64,000 nucleotides of DNA from Spongiivirga citrea (GTDB lineage Bacteria > Bacteroidota > Bacteroidia > Flavobacteriales > Flavobacteriaceae). The notes beneath the pieces were generated by a model. That model searched no databases. It saw only the letters and a list, made by a program, of their open reading frames with translations, and was not told the DNA's origin. Made by a program: the position numbers and the translations under genes. Below, in pieces: positions 25,316 to 33,823 of the stretch (position 1 is its first letter; each line of letters opens with the position of its first letter). Location: positions 310,001 through 374,000 of the forward strand of contig NZ_JAABOQ010000001.1 of assembly GCF_010671565.1 (NCBI RefSeq), in the 5' to 3' direction.

Positions 25316-25443
25316 TGGAATCAAGAATTAAAAAAGATAAGATTATTCATGCCGTTTTCGATCTGATGTCGATCATAACGGCCATGGCATTAGTCTTTTG
25401 GCTATGCTATATTATGTATGTATTTGGCAATGCAATCTTCTAG
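25315..25443 (+). CDS. 42-residue single-pass membrane protein coupled to PorP
   Basis: The ATG at 25315 overlaps the porP-like stop codon (TAATG), a sign of coupled translation. The product starts M-E-S-R-I-K-K-D-K-I-I-H-A-V-F and continues into one hydrophobic segment (about residues 16-38, ending Y-V-F-G-N-A-I-F). The N-terminus is basic, so the predicted orientation is N-in. It matches no family I recognise. The length, positive-inside start and tight packing with both neighbours argue that it is real. Confidence 0.6.
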   Translation: MESRIKKDKIIHAVFDLMSIITAMALVFWLCYIMYVFGNAIF

Positions 25444-25552
25444 AAACAAATATTACATGCCTTTATTAGTATTACTTCTTTGTTTGGTGCTATTTGGGAT
25501 GGTAATTATTTTATTAGAAACAGGAATAATTAGTTTTCTAGGTGGGCCTTAA
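25430..25552 (+). CDS. 40-residue single-pass membrane protein, overlapping the previous one
   Basis: The ATG at 25430 lies 14 bp inside the end of the preceding small gene, in another frame. The product starts M-Q-S-S-R-N-K-Y-Y-M-P and then has one membrane segment (L-L-V-L-L-L-C-L-V-L-F-G-M-V-I-I-L-L), ending S-F-L-G-G-P. It is followed 62 bp later by a terminator. It and its neighbour may be small accessory subunits of the PorP/adhesin export unit; this is inferred from position only. Confidence 0.55.
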   Translation: MQSSRNKYYMPLLVLLLCLVLFGMVIILLETGIISFLGGP

Positions 25553-25610
25553 GTTCTTGTGGAGCAAAGTAAATTGGTGTTTATTGATTGAGTTTTTAGA
25601 TTAGTAGTCA

Positions 25611-25641
25611 AAGGCAGCATATAGGGTTATATGCTGCTTTT
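25611..25641 (+). terminator. Terminator between the adhesin/PorP unit and the convergent pyruvate-kinase-like gene
   Basis: GCAGCATAT (25614-25622) pairs with ATATGCTGC (25629-25637) around a 6-nt loop, followed by TTTT. It may work in both directions. Confidence 0.85.
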
Positions 25642-25646
25642 AAATT

Positions 25647-27458
25647 CTACATTTTTGGGAGCATCGCTTCGTTTTTTTCATGAAGCTGTTCCATACTAGA
25701 TAGAATTTTGTTCAGTAGTTGAAGTACATCATTGATATATGCTCCCTTATTAAGCATTACACACTCAGCATTCAATGAAGCGACTGCGTCAGTAATCTCG
25801 GCCCTTGAAGGCAATCCCTTTTTTGCAAAACTTTCCAGAACCTGTGTAGCCCATACAACAGGTACATGGGCAGCGCCACACATGGCTAAAATATTTTCCT
25901 GAACGCGGCCTATATTATCCCATCCGACCTCAACGGCAAGGTCACCTCTAGCTATCATAACTCCGATATACTTGACTTTCATCGCAGTAAGAAGAATATC
26001 TTTCAAGTTAGTCATAGCAAATCTAGTCTCAATTTTAAGAATGATGCTCAGTTTGTTGAGCGCTTCCATTTTTTCTAATTCTGCTAACAACTGTTCCACA
26101 TCATCCTTTGTATTCACAAAAGAAAAATTAACAACGTCTGCATATTTTGCAACAAACTCTAAATCCACCTTATCCTTCTCTGTTAATCCACTAATTCCTA
26201 GATTAGTCATAGGAAAATTTATTCCCTTTTCGGCCTTTAATTTAGATCCTTTCTCTCTAGCTCTAGTAATCCGTACCTCAAAACGATCAGAAAGAACAGA
26301 CTCAATACGTCCTTCGATTTTTCCATCGTCAAATACAACTTGATCTCCTTCTTTTACCTTTCTAAAAATTTCTGGTGGCTGACATGATATCAGCGCCCTT
26401 TTCACAAGATTTTCTTCTGCATCATAATTTGCGGGATATCCAGCTATATCATTTTTAGTAATTGTTAGTAAATCATTTATTCCTAGCAAAATTGACTGCT
26501 CTATCGATGGAAGCTCTCCTATACTGACATCTTTTAACTCTCGATTTTGACAACGCAAAGTTGTACCCGTACTTATATAGGACGTTTTATAACAGTGTGC
26601 CTGCACATTATCACCATCAATTTGGATCACTTCTAATCTTCGCGATTTATTTCTTGTATCGGTCAAACAAAATTCATCCCCTATCTTCACTTTACTCAAC
26701 CATTGCTTGGGTACTGGTAAGGTGTTTGGCTTAGAATCCGTCTTAATTTCAGGAACTAGTACTAATAATGCTGGGCTAACGGTTTTTCCCCGTACGTCTC
26801 GTTTTGGGGAGAACTTTCTAATCTTCGGACCAGGAATTATGCTACCTGTTCTTATTTTCGGTCCAGCTAAATCCATCGCAATCTTTACATTCTTTCCAAG
26901 AGCATCGGACGCCTTCTTTATATTCAGAATGATTTTTTCCCAAATCTGTGCATCATCATGAGCACAATTGATTCGCGCGCAATTCATCCCATTAAGTACC
27001 ATGTCATATACCATTTGATAGTCATGAGCAGCCTTCGTTGGTTGAGTGACCATAATTCTGACTCTCCTTCCTTTAGAGCGATATCCAAGAAGTTCTTTTG
27101 TGTGCCTATTCAACAATCTTTTCCCATTTTTTATGGAAAGTTCAGCTTTCGATTTTGCAATGGGTCGTTCTCCCAGTAAACTGTATAAGATATATCTTGT
27201 TTTGAGGAGACTGGACATTAAATGCCCTTCTGCTTTCGCCAATCTGGTCAATCCCATATTCTTCAACTTTTTCTGGGTATTTCTCAGATCAAACCTTCTA
27301 AAGGCATTGTATTGAATCAAATTTCTCGCACTCTTACGATACTCATTGTCAATTCCTAACAAAATAGCTTCAGCCTTAACCTCTTCCTCTTTTATCGCAT
27401 CAATGATAATTTCAATTTGTGCGATTAATTCTTTTATTTTCTCCTCCTTGATTTTCAC
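25647..27458 (-). CDS. Pyruvate-kinase-like protein with N-terminal helical extension
   Basis: About 603 residues from a GTG at 27458. A GTG 10 codons further out (27488) lies inside the inferred -7 box and would not be transcribed. The first roughly 140 residues are a charged helical region not found in classical PykF. The barrel then follows: G-M-N-C-A-R-I-N-C-A-H-D, D-L-A-G-P-K-I-R-T-G, L-K-I-E-T-R, M-I-A-R-G-D-L-A-V-E and W-A-T-Q-V-L-E-S-F-A-K-K-G-L-P-S-R-A-E-I-T-D. The B domain is enlarged. The normal C-terminal allosteric domain is absent: the protein ends about 35 residues after E-C-V-M-L-N-K-G-A-Y. It probably converts PEP to pyruvate or acts on a related substrate. The promoter has an FNR-type box. 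Confidence 0.8.
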   Translation of the reverse strand: MKIKEEKIKELIAQIEIIIDAIKEEEVKAEAILLGIDNEYRKSARNLIQYNAFRRFDLRNTQKKLKNMGLTRLAKAEGHLMSSLLKTRYILYSLLGERPIAKSKAELSIKNGKRLLNRHTKELLGYRSKGRRVRIMVTQPTKAAHDYQMVYDMVLNGMNCARINCAHDDAQIWEKIILNIKKASDALGKNVKIAMDLAGPKIRTGSIIPGPKIRKFSPKRDVRGKTVSPALLVLVPEIKTDSKPNTLPVPKQWLSKVKIGDEFCLTDTRNKSRRLEVIQIDGDNVQAHCYKTSYISTGTTLRCQNRELKDVSIGELPSIEQSILLGINDLLTITKNDIAGYPANYDAEENLVKRALISCQPPEIFRKVKEGDQVVFDDGKIEGRIESVLSDRFEVRITRAREKGSKLKAEKGINFPMTNLGISGLTEKDKVDLEFVAKYADVVNFSFVNTKDDVEQLLAELEKMEALNKLSIILKIETRFAMTNLKDILLTAMKVKYIGVMIARGDLAVEVGWDNIGRVQENILAMCGAAHVPVVWATQVLESFAKKGLPSRAEITDAVASLNAECVMLNKGAYINDVLQLLNKILSSMEQLHEKNEAMLPKM

Positions 27459-27487
27459 TAGGTCAAGATTTGCAACAATAATATTCA

Positions 27488-27531
27488 CGAATATATCCTA
27501 GGAGTTGTGAATATATCATGATTTTGATCAT
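27488..27531 (-). promoter_or_regulatory. FNR/CRP-type operator and promoter of the pyruvate-kinase-like gene
   Basis: ATGATTTTGATCAT (27518-27531) is a perfect ATGAT-N4-ATCAT dyad. On the minus strand it is followed after exactly 22 bp by TATATTCG (27495-27488), 5 of 6 fixed -7 positions. Confidence 0.65.
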
Positions 27532-27627
27532 GTCCATTACATATAAATAATTTACAGCTCAAATGCGGCGCGAAAGCCTTAAATCCATTGATGATGGACT
27601 ACTATGTATTGTATTGAAAAGTTATTC

Positions 27628-30600
27628 CTACCGCAACAACCCAAAAGACTTTGGCTCACTTGGCAATTCTTTACGATTATATGTAGTGTCAAATCTAGGA
27701 TCTGATATATAAGGCATTCGTTCTTGTTTTATCACTTCAATAGTTAAAAAATCAAACTCCGACACTACTTTTCCGGTAATTCGATAAATGCCCTTTCCTC
27801 TAAAAGGGTATTTTTTTGCTACAGGCGGGAAATGTACGGTATCTAACCACTGCCCTTTTTGATCGAAAAAAGTACCAAAAAACATCCGGTCCCCTTTTGA
27901 AGTACTCGTATTTTTTGCAGTTACTAAATACCCATAAATTACAACCACCTTGTTTAAATAAGTAGCTAGCTGACTACATAACAATCCATTACTAGGTGGA
28001 TCTTTAAGCAGAATAAATGGGTTATACAGCGTGAAATTTAACAGCTCAAGCTGATCAAATGCGTTTTCTAAATTGGTGATGGTGAATTCGGGTAAAGCAA
28101 AATTTTTAGTATGCAGCTTAAAGAGTTGTTGCTGCAATTCGTTTATCACTATATGGTTGCACTTAAAATGTGCTTCCCATAATAGGCTTCGTTTATCTTT
28201 CCCAAAACATCTAAACGCATTAATACGAATTAAGATATCTAACTGCTCTATACTCATCGGGACACGCTCCATAAAATCATCTAAAGAAACAAATAAACCA
28301 TCGCATCTTATGTTCATAATCTTGAGCATATTCCGCTTTTCAAAGCCCTGTAAGTGCTGAAATCCTAAATAGATTTCTTTTCCTTTAATAATAGTTTCAA
28401 TACAACTGGTGTTAATACAAGGAGCGTGAATGGTCGCTTTTTTCATTCGAGCTTCATGTACATAGGTTTCTACTCGATAAAAGCCGCCACCATTATTAAT
28501 AGTCGCCACCATATACTCCAGCGGATAATAGCATTTTAAAAATAAACTTTGATACGATTCTACCGCATACGAAGCCGAATGTCCCTTTGCAAATGCATAG
28601 CCTGCAAAACTTTCAATTTGCCTCCATACTTCAAAAATCACCTCATCTGTCTCTCCCTTTACACGGCAATTATCTATAAATTTATTTTTTACAGCCTGAA
28701 ACTCCTCACGGGATCTATACTTACCACTCATTCCCCTTCGCAATACGTCAGCTTCTCCTAAATCGAGTCCAGCATAATGGTGTGCTACTTTAATCACGTC
28801 TTCCTGGTATACCATAACACCGTAAGTATCTGGCATAATATCCCATAATACTGGATGGGCTTGCTTGCGTCTTTCAGGATTTTTATGCCTTAGAATGTAC
28901 TCACGCATCATTCCGCTTTTGGCAACTCCAGGCCTGATAATTGAACTAGCAGCCACCAATGTCAAATAATCACGCACTCCCAATTTTTTAAGTAGCATAC
29001 GCATGGCAGGCGACTCGACATAAAAGCAACCTATACAATCGGCTCGTTCAATCATTGCATTAATATTACTATCTACAAAAAAAGGTTTTGCATTGTGAAT
29101 ATTAGGAAGCTTAGCTGTCGGTTGATTTTCCCTTACAATGGTAATTGCATCTTTAATTTTTCCTAAACCTCGCTGACCTAAAATATCGAACTTATAGAGC
29201 CCTACATCCTCAGCAATATGCATATCAAATTGTACCGTAGGAAAGCCTTTAGGAGGGAGATGTGTAGCAGAAAAATAGTGAATCGGTTTTTCTGAAATAA
29301 GAATTCCTGCCGCATGTATGCTTAAATAATTTGGTCTGCCATGTAGATACTTTGCATACTGAAGCACTAATTTTGAAAGCTTATCTAGCTGATTAGGGTT
29401 GTACCGACCATCACTTAACTTATCAATTTCATGTTTAGGCAAACCAAAAACTTTACCGAGTTCCCGTACAGCACCACTATGTTTAAATGTTACATAAGCA
29501 CCTAGCAAAGCAGCTTGTCCCTTTTGACCAAATTCTTCAAAAATAAATCGGGTGACATCTTCACGATCCCAGGTAGAAAAATCAATATCAAAATCGGGCG
29601 GATTTGCGCGATACAAATTCATGAATCGCTCAAAATACAAGTCGAGTTCAATCGGGTCGACATCGGTGATTTCTAACAAATAAGCAACAATACTATTAGC
29701 TCCACTGCCCCGACCAACATAATAGTAGTCATTAGACTTTGCGTACTGAATAATCTTCCAATTAATTAAAAAGAAACTTACAAATCGCTGTTGTTTAATA
29801 AGCGAAAGCTCTTTATCTAAACGACGACGTATTGCATCGGTAATTAGATCGTATCGTTTTGGAAGTCCTAATTTGCATAGTGCAACTAATTTTTCATAAT
29901 CAGCATTAGTAGTACCAAAAACGGTTTTTAGATTTTGATTATCACGACTTTTTGAAAAGTTAAATTCAATACTGCATTGTTCTACCAATCGATTGGTGTT
30001 AGTTATAATATAAGGATAATCGCTAAACGTATTTTCTACTATTTCTCTGCTATGCATGATATGTTCTGGCTTAGCTTGCTGTGATTCTGGTAATTTACTT
30101 AGTAACATATTAGCATCTATAGCACGTAAAAGTCGATGTGTATTATAATCACGTTTATTGCGAAACGTAACTGGATGTAGTATGACAAGCTTATCTGTAA
30201 ATTCACGCAGCTTAGAAAACCGTAATTTATTAATATCAGCAAGTCCGATACCTATAAACTCATTTGTTGAAAATGATGTTTTTTCCAGTGCTAAAACACG
30301 TTCAAACGGATAAATAATGAAGCTATCTTTAAACTTTGGAGCATAATCAGGAAAGGGTTGTTGCTTGTGCAAATGAGCTGAAAGAAATTCATTCAGTTCT
30401 AAAAAGCCTTCATTGCTTTTAGCAAGACATACATAGTATTGTTCAATATTATTCCGGAAATCAATCCCTACAATAGGCTTTATATTGTAAGAAGCTGCCT
30501 TTCTCACAAAATTCAAGCATGCCGAAGTATTGTTGATATCAGTTATCGGAAAATACTCACATTCATTTTCCTGAGCCATTGCTAACAATTCAACCTCTGA

Positions 30601-30648
30601 TATGGTACCATATCGTAAACTATAATATGAATGATTATTTAAATACAT
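27628..30648 (-). CDS. DnaE-type DNA polymerase III alpha subunit, error-prone DnaE2-like
   Basis: 1006 residues, shorter than replicative DnaE1 (about 1160 or more). The N-terminal PHP domain is degenerate (N-N-H-S-Y-Y-S-L instead of x-H-x-H-S-x-Y-S). The polymerase core keeps the catalytic P-P-D-F-D-I-D-F, and G-R-G-S-G-A-N-S is visible. A C-terminal OB-fold-like segment is present (V-V-I-Y-G-Y-L-V-T-A). It lies 2 bp downstream of dinB in the same transcript, which is the usual translesion-synthesis arrangement (dinB/imuB with dnaE2). It is likely an accessory mutasome polymerase. Confidence 0.88.
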   Translation of the reverse strand: MYLNNHSYYSLRYGTISEVELLAMAQENECEYFPITDINNTSACLNFVRKAASYNIKPIVGIDFRNNIEQYYVCLAKSNEGFLELNEFLSAHLHKQQPFPDYAPKFKDSFIIYPFERVLALEKTSFSTNEFIGIGLADINKLRFSKLREFTDKLVILHPVTFRNKRDYNTHRLLRAIDANMLLSKLPESQQAKPEHIMHSREIVENTFSDYPYIITNTNRLVEQCSIEFNFSKSRDNQNLKTVFGTTNADYEKLVALCKLGLPKRYDLITDAIRRRLDKELSLIKQQRFVSFFLINWKIIQYAKSNDYYYVGRGSGANSIVAYLLEITDVDPIELDLYFERFMNLYRANPPDFDIDFSTWDREDVTRFIFEEFGQKGQAALLGAYVTFKHSGAVRELGKVFGLPKHEIDKLSDGRYNPNQLDKLSKLVLQYAKYLHGRPNYLSIHAAGILISEKPIHYFSATHLPPKGFPTVQFDMHIAEDVGLYKFDILGQRGLGKIKDAITIVRENQPTAKLPNIHNAKPFFVDSNINAMIERADCIGCFYVESPAMRMLLKKLGVRDYLTLVAASSIIRPGVAKSGMMREYILRHKNPERRKQAHPVLWDIMPDTYGVMVYQEDVIKVAHHYAGLDLGEADVLRRGMSGKYRSREEFQAVKNKFIDNCRVKGETDEVIFEVWRQIESFAGYAFAKGHSASYAVESYQSLFLKCYYPLEYMVATINNGGGFYRVETYVHEARMKKATIHAPCINTSCIETIIKGKEIYLGFQHLQGFEKRNMLKIMNIRCDGLFVSLDDFMERVPMSIEQLDILIRINAFRCFGKDKRSLLWEAHFKCNHIVINELQQQLFKLHTKNFALPEFTITNLENAFDQLELLNFTLYNPFILLKDPPSNGLLCSQLATYLNKVVVIYGYLVTAKNTSTSKGDRMFFGTFFDQKGQWLDTVHFPPVAKKYPFRGKGIYRITGKVVSEFDFLTIEVIKQERMPYISDPRFDTTYNRKELPSEPKSFGLLR

Positions 30649-30650
30649 AT

Positions 30651-31871
30651 TTACTGCGTTCTATGTGCTAAAACTATAGGTGGTTCTCCATTAAAAGGAT
30701 TTGTGAAATTACCTACAGTACGCGCTCCTTCACCCATGGTTACAGCTCGCATAACACTTCGGTCCCCATACCGAATGCGAATAGCATCCATCGCTTTATA
30801 TAGATTTACCGTTTTCTTTTCATCATCAAACAAACTAATTTGATAAGTACCTGATGTCAAACTGCTATATCGAACACCTACTAGCCGTATTAGCAGTCTT
30901 CTGTTGTATAAACTTTCAAAAAGCCGCATCACTACTGGTAATAAATGATGATCGGCAGAGGTATATGGTATTTTTAGTTGTTTTGAATAGGTTTGAAAAT
31001 CGGAATATCTAATTTTAACTGTCACGCATGAGCTTAGCTTACCTCCACGCCGCAATTGAAAGGCAAGATTTTCGGCCATTGCAATAATGGTAGTCTTTAG
31101 CTTTGTTATATCAGTAGTATCTTGACCATAGGTACGCTCGCTAGATATTGATTTGCGTTCATGGTATTCTATAATAGGACTATTGTCTATTCCGTTAGCG
31201 CGTTGCCAAATTACTCGGCCATTTTTGCCAAAAACAGATAGCATCATTTCAACTGGCATTTGCTGTACAGTATTCACGTTTTTAATACCCATATTGCAAA
31301 AAGTGCGGTAAGTTTTTTCACCAACCATCGGTATTTTTTTTATTGAAAGTGGACTCAAAAACGCTTTTTCATACCCAGTATCAATTTTTAGTTGATTATT
31401 AGGTTTAGCCTCGTTTGTAGCGACTTTAGATACCGTTTTATTAATTGAAAGTCCGAATGAAATGGGTAATCCTGATTCGTGAATGATCTTTCGACGCAAC
31501 TCTGAAGCGAACTTATAGCATCCAAAAAAACGGTCCATACCTGTCAGGTCAGCATAAAATTCATCAACACTTGATTTTTCTAAGACTGGAACTTCACTCT
31601 GCAAAATTTCAGTGACCTGTTTAGAAAACTTGGTATACGTTCCCGCATTACCTCTTATATATATGGCATTAGGACAGAGCTGCCTTGCCATTTTCATGGG
31701 CATTCCTGAGTGCACACCATATGCTCTTGTTTCATAGCTTGCAGCACTCACCACTCCTCTATCTCCAGTGCCTCCAACAATTACAGGCTTGTTATTTAGT
31801 CTACTATCTAAAAGGCGCTCACAAGACACAAAAAAGGTATCAAGATCAAGGTGCAAAATGGTTCTATTCAT
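30651..31871 (-). CDS. dinB: Y-family DNA polymerase IV (DinB-like)
   Basis: 406 residues from the ATG at 31871 (M-N-R-T-I-L-H-L-D-L-D). The frame extends 7 codons upstream to a TTG, but the promoter geometry supports the ATG. The catalytic residues are present: D-L-D-T-F-F and S-V-D-E-F-Y. The helix-hairpin-helix P-M-V-G-E-K-T and little-finger domain follow. Q-I-S-L-F-D-D near the C-terminus is a beta-clamp-binding motif, so this looks like an active polymerase rather than an inactive ImuB. It is first in an operon with the DnaE2-like gene. Confidence 0.92.
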   Translation of the reverse strand: MNRTILHLDLDTFFVSCERLLDSRLNNKPVIVGGTGDRGVVSAASYETRAYGVHSGMPMKMARQLCPNAIYIRGNAGTYTKFSKQVTEILQSEVPVLEKSSVDEFYADLTGMDRFFGCYKFASELRRKIIHESGLPISFGLSINKTVSKVATNEAKPNNQLKIDTGYEKAFLSPLSIKKIPMVGEKTYRTFCNMGIKNVNTVQQMPVEMMLSVFGKNGRVIWQRANGIDNSPIIEYHERKSISSERTYGQDTTDITKLKTTIIAMAENLAFQLRRGGKLSSCVTVKIRYSDFQTYSKQLKIPYTSADHHLLPVVMRLFESLYNRRLLIRLVGVRYSSLTSGTYQISLFDDEKKTVNLYKAMDAIRIRYGDRSVMRAVTMGEGARTVGNFTNPFNGEPPIVLAHRTQ

Positions 31872-31878
31872 ACAATAG

Positions 31879-31919
31879 TGGAAATTTTCCAAATTTATGG
31901 AATATTTCCATATAACAAA
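31879..31919 (-). promoter_or_regulatory. dinB-dnaE promoter with two 13-bp operator dyads
   Basis: On the minus strand a perfect -7 box TAAATTTG (31897-31890) has TTTG (31919-31916) 18 bp upstream. Two related dyads surround it: TGGAAATTTTCCA (31879-31891), over the -7 end and start site, and TGGAATATTTCCA (31898-31910), in the spacer, centre to centre 19 bp. This placement is typical of a repressor, by analogy SOS-type control. Confidence 0.7.
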
Positions 31920-31986
31920 AAATATATCATGTCAAAAAAAATCCCAGAAAACAAAAGAGAGTAGAGATTTAGTAGTGATTAATACA

Positions 31987-32007
31987 TTTTGATATACAGC
32001 ATCAAAA
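31987..32007. repeat. Inverted repeat TTTTGAT-N7-ATCAAAA
   Basis: The arms TTTTGAT (31987-31993) and ATCAAAA (32001-32007) are a perfect 7-bp dyad in the dinB/32.1 kb intergenic region. There is no T-run beyond the arms. It could be another regulator site. Confidence 0.45.
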
Positions 32008-32035
32008 TGCGCTTGTGCCTGTCTCTTTCTGAAAA

Positions 32036-32079
32036 ATGACCCTCGTCATTTTGCAAAATAATACTTATACATACTTTAG
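32036..32079 (+). promoter_or_regulatory. FNR/CRP-type operator and promoter of the 32.1 kb membrane protein
   Basis: ATGACCCTCGTCAT (32036-32049), extended to AAAATGAC-N4-GTCATTTT, is a perfect dyad. After exactly 22 bp comes TACTTTAG (32072-32079), the same -7 sequence as in front of the FadL gene. Confidence 0.7.
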
Positions 32080-32098
32080 AACCTTATACTAAAAAGTC

Positions 32099-32779
32099 AT
32101 GAAAAAAGATTTTGAAACAACATTTACAGGCTGGACCTTTATTACTGCCGCAGTATTGTTATGGGGTGGTTGGTTTTTATCACCACATCATGTAGGTGAA
32201 TATTTAGTTGCTTCCGATTTTGCCGCAATTGGCGACCAACTTTGGTATTGGATATGGATGTATCGCATACATATTTTTGGATGGGTTACAATGGCAATAG
32301 CACTCTTTGCTTTAGTATCGATTACGCTAAAAAAACCGTATAGAGTTTTAATATTGCCGGGAGCTGGAATGGTCATAGCGGGCACCCTTACCCTTGCGAT
32401 TGCCAGCGCATTTTATTATAACTTTGGTGCTTGGGGTGTTGGTCAGACAATGAATAAATCTGTGGTAGAGGTTCAAGAATTTATGAACAATATTTTGTAC
32501 ACCAATCAGTATGTAACTTGTTTTGTACGTTTTGGACGTGTTTTTTCTGGAGTGGGTCTGGTTTTATTGGGGCTAGGTTTAGTAAAATGGAATATGGTTG
32601 CCGCTTGGTTAAGTTGGTTTACCGTTTTATTAGGACTTGCCGCCATGGCAATAGTCATGGGTATTCCGGATAACTTTGAAATCTACAAACCAATTTTTCA
32701 TATCAAAGCTATTTGGTTAGTATCGATGGGTATATTCATCGTACGTAGAGGAATACATTTTTCAAAGTTAACAGCTTGA
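32099..32779 (+). CDS. Six-helix membrane protein of unknown function
   Basis: 226 residues with about six membrane segments (F-I-T-A-A-V-L-L-W-G-G-W-F-L; H-I-F-G-W-V-T-M-A-I-A-L-F-A-L; M-V-I-A-G-T-L-T-L-A-I-A; V-G-L-V-L-L-G-L-G-L; W-F-T-V-L-L-G-L-A-A-M-A-I; A-I-W-L-V-S-M-G-I-F-I-V). Trp and His residues at helix ends (H-H-V-G-E-Y, Y-R-I-H-I-F-G) could bind cofactors, but no family is recognised. It is the only gene on the plus strand here, with its own FNR-type promoter and a shared terminator downstream. The regulon suggests a role in respiration or low-oxygen life. Confidence 0.7.
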   Translation: MKKDFETTFTGWTFITAAVLLWGGWFLSPHHVGEYLVASDFAAIGDQLWYWIWMYRIHIFGWVTMAIALFALVSITLKKPYRVLILPGAGMVIAGTLTLAIASAFYYNFGAWGVGQTMNKSVVEVQEFMNNILYTNQYVTCFVRFGRVFSGVGLVLLGLGLVKWNMVAAWLSWFTVLLGLAAMAIVMGIPDNFEIYKPIFHIKAIWLVSMGIFIVRRGIHFSKLTA

Positions 32780-32886
32780 AAAAATTACATGATCTCTTTA
32801 AATTTGAAAATTGCTTAAAAACTAAAATCGCCTGTAAAGAATTTCATCTCAAAGTTTCAGTAAACATGTTTGTTATTCTAACTATA

Positions 32887-32925
32887 AAAAAGGCGACGCT
32901 TTTACTACTATAGTATCGCCTTTTT
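32887..32925. terminator. Bidirectional terminator
   Basis: AAAAAGGCGA (32887-32896) pairs with TCGCCTTTTT (32916-32925). A-run and T-run on both sides let it serve the membrane-protein gene (+) and the sulfite/rhodanese operon (-). Confidence 0.9.
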
Positions 32926-32944
32926 AATTTATAACAACTACTTA

Positions 32945-33820
32945 TTATTTTCGAGATTTTCCGAAACCATAAATTTCTTGATGTAAAAAGTCTTGAGGAA
33001 AATCTTCATCTCCAGGAAATCCCAACTCAATGGTGCCACTGTCTTCTGGAATATAATTTGTTTTAAAAATATAATCCCAAAGACTTAAGCTAATTCCGAA
33101 ATTAACCCCGTATGAACCTTTAGGAAGTACGTAGCTATGATGATATAAATGCATAACTGGATTATTGAAAAGATACTTTAAAGGCCCCCAAGTAATTTTT
33201 ATATTGGCGTGGTTAAGATGTCCAATAGCCACAGCTGCAAAATGTATTATATATGCCTGTTCTGGCTCAAACCCTCCTAAAATCATTACACCAAATACCT
33301 TTAAGGGTTTATATAAAATATTTTCCATCCAGTGATAGCGAAGATGCGCAGCAAAGCCCATTTCCTTTACTGAATGGTGTACTTTATGAAATTTCCATAA
33401 AAAAGAATACTTATGTAGCAATACATGAGTAAACCATTGCACAAAATCTAGTACTATAAAAAACAGCAGTAATTGCAGCCACATAGGCATTGTGCTAATA
33501 TCTATAACTGCAAGACTTTTTGCAGTAAGCCCAAAATCCATGAACAAAATTTCTAACATCTTATAAAAACCACTAATCATAATAGAAAAAATAAAAAAGT
33601 TGAAATACATATAAAAAGCATCCAACCAAAAATCTTTTCTAAATATAGACTGTTCTTTTCTCCAAGGAAACGCAATCTCTAAACCCCAAACAATTAAAGA
33701 AATAACCGTAAGACCCCAAACATAGTTTGTGTACCATGGAACCTCAAACAAAATAGACTTCCAAGTCCATTGTAAGCTTCCCATAAAAGAATTCCAAAAA
33801 GCTTCTATATATTTTTCCAT
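32945..33820 (-). CDS. Sterol desaturase / fatty acid hydroxylase family protein
   Basis: 291 residues with about four membrane helices and the three His clusters of the di-iron family: H-V-L-L-H-K-Y-S-F-L-W-K-F-H-K-V-H-H, H-L-N-H-A-N and H-L-Y-H-H-S. Members hydroxylate or desaturate lipids; the substrate is unknown here. It is the last gene of the sorA-sorB-rhodanese operon (3-bp gap from the rhodanese gene), an unexpected partner for sulfite oxidation. Confidence 0.85.
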   Translation of the reverse strand: MEKYIEAFWNSFMGSLQWTWKSILFEVPWYTNYVWGLTVISLIVWGLEIAFPWRKEQSIFRKDFWLDAFYMYFNFFIFSIMISGFYKMLEILFMDFGLTAKSLAVIDISTMPMWLQLLLFFIVLDFVQWFTHVLLHKYSFLWKFHKVHHSVKEMGFAAHLRYHWMENILYKPLKVFGVMILGGFEPEQAYIIHFAAVAIGHLNHANIKITWGPLKYLFNNPVMHLYHHSYVLPKGSYGVNFGISLSLWDYIFKTNYIPEDSGTIELGFPGDEDFPQDFLHQEIYGFGKSRK

Positions 33821-33823
33821 AAT

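Noticed and set aside
27459-27488. GTG at 27488 as start of the pyruvate-kinase-like protein
   Set aside because: It overlaps the inferred -7 box TATATTCG; the next in-frame GTG at 27458 is compatible with transcription.
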